A stretch of 7,359 nt of DNA, from the NCBI GenBank assembly GCA_945949375.1, contig CAMFEN010000048.1, positions 1 through 7,359 on the forward strand, given 5' to 3'. Of the stretch, positions 5,385 through 7,359 are shown in pieces. Source of the DNA: an uncultured Bacteroidales bacterium (lineage in GTDB: Bacteria > Bacteroidota > Bacteroidia > Bacteroidales > Paludibacteraceae). Below the pieces are notes generated by a model. The model was not told the origin of the DNA, did no database searches, and saw only the letters and a program-made list of their open reading frames with translations. Positions within the stretch are counted from its first letter, which is position 1. Every line of letters starts with the position of its first letter. Made by a program: the position numbers and the translations under genes.

Positions 5385-7070
5385 CTATTTCTGCCAGTTA
5401 TCTTTGAGGGAAGCGGTGCGGTTGAGCACAAGTTTATCCGCAGTCGTGTCGGGGTCCACTACGAAATAGCCTTGCTTGAGCAACTGGTAGTGGTTCACCT
5501 GCGCTATGCCGTCCACATACTCGGTAGCATGCAACTCTTTGCGCAGCGCGCTCTCCACCTTGATTTGTTTGATTTCCAAACTGTTCGGGTTGAGCAGGTC
5601 GCGGAAGTCGCCTTCCTCGGCGGAGGGGTTCTCTACGGCGAACAGGCGGTCGTACAGACGTACTTCTGCATCCACGCAGGATTGGCACTCCACCCAGTTG
5701 ATGGTCGATTTGGTCTTGCGGTTGCCGCCCTCGGTGCCCGATTTGGAGTTGGGGTCGAAGGTTGCAAAGACGGTGGTGATATTGCCCTCTGCGTCTTTCT
5801 CGCAGCCTGTGGCTTGGATGATGTAGGCGTTCTTGAGTCGCACCTCACGCCCGCCCGGGCTGAGGCGGAAGAAGTTCTTATCACCCAACTCTTGGAAGTC
5901 GCCGCGCTCGATATAGAGTTCGCGGTCGAAAATCATCTCGCGGGTGCCCAACTCGGGGTGTCCGTCGATGTTCTCCGCTACGATGGTCTCGGGCTGTGCC
6001 TCGCGGTTGGTGATGATGAGTTTGACTGGGTCGAAGATGGCGCATACGCGCGGTGCCGTCTCTTTCTGATTCTCGCGGAGGGTGTGCTCCAGCAAGCCCA
6101 AGTCAATCATTCCCTCCACCTTGGTGTAGCCTATCTTATTGATAAACTCACGGATAGCATCGGGTGTGTAGCCGCGTCGGCGCAGACCGCATACGGTCGG
6201 CATGCGGGGGTCGTCCCAGCCGCGGACAAGCCCTTCCTTCACGAGTTGGAGCATCTTGCGCTTCGACATCACTGTGTAGGTGATGTTCAGGCGGTTGAAC
6301 TCGTACTGGTGCGGGCGGTATTCAGTGTCGGCAAACTGGTCGATGAAATAGTCGTATAGCGGGCGGTGCACGACGAACTCCAGCGTGCAGATGGAGTGGG
6401 TTACGCCCTCAAAGTAGTCGCTCTGTCCGTGTGCAAAGTCGTACATCGGATACACATTCCATTTTCGCCCCGTGCGGTGGTGGGGGTGTGTGGTGATGAT
6501 GCGGTACATGATAGGGTCGCGGAAGTGCATGTTGGGGTTTGCCATATCAATCTTCGCGCGGAGCACCATCTTGCCATCGGGTATTTCTCCGTTCTGCATG
6601 GCTTGGAAGAGACGCAGGTTCTCCTCGATGGGTCGGTCGCGGAAGGGCGATGCCACACCCGGCTCGGTGGGTGTACCTTTCTGCTCGGCTATCTGCTCTG
6701 CAGTCTGCTCGTCCACATAGGCTTTGCCCTCTTTGATGAAGCGGATAGCGAGGTCGTAGAGTTGTTGGAAATAGTCGCTGGCGTAATAAACATTGCCCCA
6801 CTTAAAGCCCAACCACTTGATATCCTGCATGATAGAGTCCACATACTCTACATCTTCCTTCACGGGGTTGGTGTCGTCGAAGCGGAGGTTGCAAACGCCG
6901 TTGTACTTCTCGGCGATACCGAAGTCCATGCAGATGGCTTTGGCGTGTCCAATATGCAGGTAGCCGTTAGGCTCGGGCGGGAAGCGCGTTTGTATTCTGC
7001 CGTTGTTCTTACCCTCTTGCAGGTCTTTCTCCACAATCTGCTCAATGAAATTCAAACTTTTCTCTTCCAT
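5385..7070 (-). CDS. glnS: Glutaminyl-tRNA synthetase
   Basis: GlnRS charges tRNA-Gln with glutamine in the cytoplasm using ATP. The product is 561 residues, close to the 554 of E. coli. The class I catalytic core shows PPEPNGYLHIGHAKA with HIGH at residues 39-42, RFDDTNP at 63-69, and VMSKR (the KMSKS equivalent) at 267-271. The stretch DPRMPTVCGLRRRGY at 287-301 is typical of GlnRS and distinguishes it from GluRS. The C-terminal part, from about 335 on, is the pair of beta-barrels that read the anticodon. One block reads KTKSTINWV (452-460) where many homologues have a KxKGTIHWV-like sequence; the conserved Gly and His are changed, but the frame is intact and the gene looks functional. The start ATG (7070-7068) is preceded by an array of 8-bp direct repeats. 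lpxA lies 64 bp upstream on the same strand. Confidence 0.97.
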   Translation of the reverse strand: MEEKSLNFIEQIVEKDLQEGKNNGRIQTRFPPEPNGYLHIGHAKAICMDFGIAEKYNGVCNLRFDDTNPVKEDVEYVDSIMQDIKWLGFKWGNVYYASDYFQQLYDLAIRFIKEGKAYVDEQTAEQIAEQKGTPTEPGVASPFRDRPIEENLRLFQAMQNGEIPDGKMVLRAKIDMANPNMHFRDPIMYRIITTHPHHRTGRKWNVYPMYDFAHGQSDYFEGVTHSICTLEFVVHRPLYDYFIDQFADTEYRPHQYEFNRLNITYTVMSKRKMLQLVKEGLVRGWDDPRMPTVCGLRRRGYTPDAIREFINKIGYTKVEGMIDLGLLEHTLRENQKETAPRVCAIFDPVKLIITNREAQPETIVAENIDGHPELGTREMIFDRELYIERGDFQELGDKNFFRLSPGGREVRLKNAYIIQATGCEKDAEGNITTVFATFDPNSKSGTEGGNRKTKSTINWVECQSCVDAEVRLYDRLFAVENPSAEEGDFRDLLNPNSLEIKQIKVESALRKELHATEYVDGIAQVNHYQLLKQGYFVVDPDTTADKLVLNRTASLKDNWQK

Positions 7071-7075
7071 AGGTT

Positions 7076-7110
7076 ATTTGACAATTTGACAATTTACGAT
7101 TTGACCATTT
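7076..7110. repeat. 8-bp direct repeats upstream of glnS (atttgaca)
   Basis: The units are atttgaca (7076-7083), atttgaca (7084-7091), a shortened variant atttacg (7092-7098), atttgacc (7099-7106) and a final attt (7107-7110). The array begins 5 bp from the glnS start codon, so it occupies the ribosome-binding region and would be part of the 5' leader of any glnS transcript. The 64-bp gap holds nothing else that I can identify. Confidence 0.75.
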
Positions 7111-7134
7111 GCTATGCAGTCTCAAACAGTTGCC

Positions 7135-7359
7135 TTAGTTGATTCCGCGAACAACGCCACGCGGAGAGGCTTTGATGAAGTCCACTATCAAGTCGCGTTC
7201 GGGTGTCTGCGGCAGGGTAGCTACAATTTGCTCCAACGCTTGCGACACGTTCAGTCCGGACATGTAGAGTAGTCGGTAGGTCTCTTGGATAGAGGACAGT
7301 TGCTCTTTGGTGAAGCCGCGTCTCCCCAATCCGACGGAGTTGATACCGCAGTAGGAAAC
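7135..7359 (-). CDS. lpxA: UDP-N-acetylglucosamine acyltransferase LpxA, C-terminal fragment
   Basis: The right edge cuts this gene; 74 codons and the TAA stop are visible, and the frame is open to base 7359. The start of the fragment, SYCGINSVGLGRRGFTKEQ, is the end of the left-handed beta-helix and the entry to the helical C-terminal domain of LpxA. The rest (IQETYRLLYMSGLNVSQALE, then PERDLIVDFIKASPRGVVRG) matches the Bacteroidota form of that domain. LpxA transfers a 3-hydroxyacyl chain from acyl carrier protein to UDP-GlcNAc, the first step of lipid A synthesis. The catalytic His lies outside the window. In Bacteroidota lpxA commonly follows a fused lpxC-fabZ gene, which would be expected just beyond the edge. 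Confidence 0.9.
   Translation of the reverse strand, partial: VSYCGINSVGLGRRGFTKEQLSSIQETYRLLYMSGLNVSQALEQIVATLPQTPERDLIVDFIKASPRGVVRGIN

Noticed and set aside
853..7134. CRISPR array among the short repeats
   Set aside because: The repeats are 7-9 bp head-to-tail units without unique spacers of constant length, and no cas gene is present.
5364..7142. Two long plus-strand open frames (331 and 258 codons) covering nearly all of glnS
   Set aside because: They are antisense to a complete, motif-verified glnS. Their translations are rich in V, A, L and H without recognisable domains. The openness follows from glnS codon usage.
1..7359. tRNA, rRNA or riboswitch genes
   Set aside because: The gaps are 64-155 bp and filled with repeats; no cloverleaf, rRNA-like stretch or known riboswitch core was recognised on either strand.

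Overview
The window reads as a stretch of chromosome from a member of the Bacteroidota, most likely order Bacteroidales. The signs are a fused SpmA/SpmB membrane protein, a YbeY whose third metal ligand is Asp instead of His, an LpxA C-terminus of Bacteroidota type, glutaminyl-tRNA synthetase, A-rich leaders in place of clear Shine-Dalgarno sequences, and a secreted protein ending in the short 'NGELRIRR...VLGQEI' tail seen on many Bacteroidales exported proteins. The organism is inferred from protein features; no rRNA or other decisive marker is present.

Layout. Six of the seven genes lie on the minus strand. In transcription order they are: the 3' end of lpxA (lipid A synthesis, cut by the right edge), glnS, a 798-residue secreted repeat protein of unknown function, the SpmA/SpmB fusion, ybeY (rRNA maturation), and a DUF975 membrane protein. 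At the left edge the 3' end of an LD-carboxypeptidase gene on the plus strand converges on DUF975, and the two reading frames overlap by 40 bp. Gene density is high: the gaps are 64 to 155 bp and there is no gene-free stretch over 300 bp.

The genes are mainly housekeeping and do not form one pathway. Two concern the cell envelope (LpxA, LD-carboxypeptidase), two translation (GlnRS, YbeY), two are inner-membrane proteins of uncertain role, and one is exported. I see no defence, phage, conjugation or CRISPR system, and no transposase.

The unusual part is the intergenic DNA. Every gap carries repetitive or palindromic sequence. Two gaps (about 1420-1523 and 2761-2920) hold diverged copies of one element with inverted-repeat ends, a conserved core and, in one copy, an inserted GC-rich hairpin. 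Another gap has a perfect 16-bp-arm palindrome 22 nt upstream of a start codon, and another a cgcgggcg/cgcccgcg hairpin. Four gaps contain short direct repeats of 7 to 9 bp. Several gene ends lie inside these repeats, so the repeats supply stop codons and the last residues of some proteins. This repeat set is the best candidate here for something undescribed.
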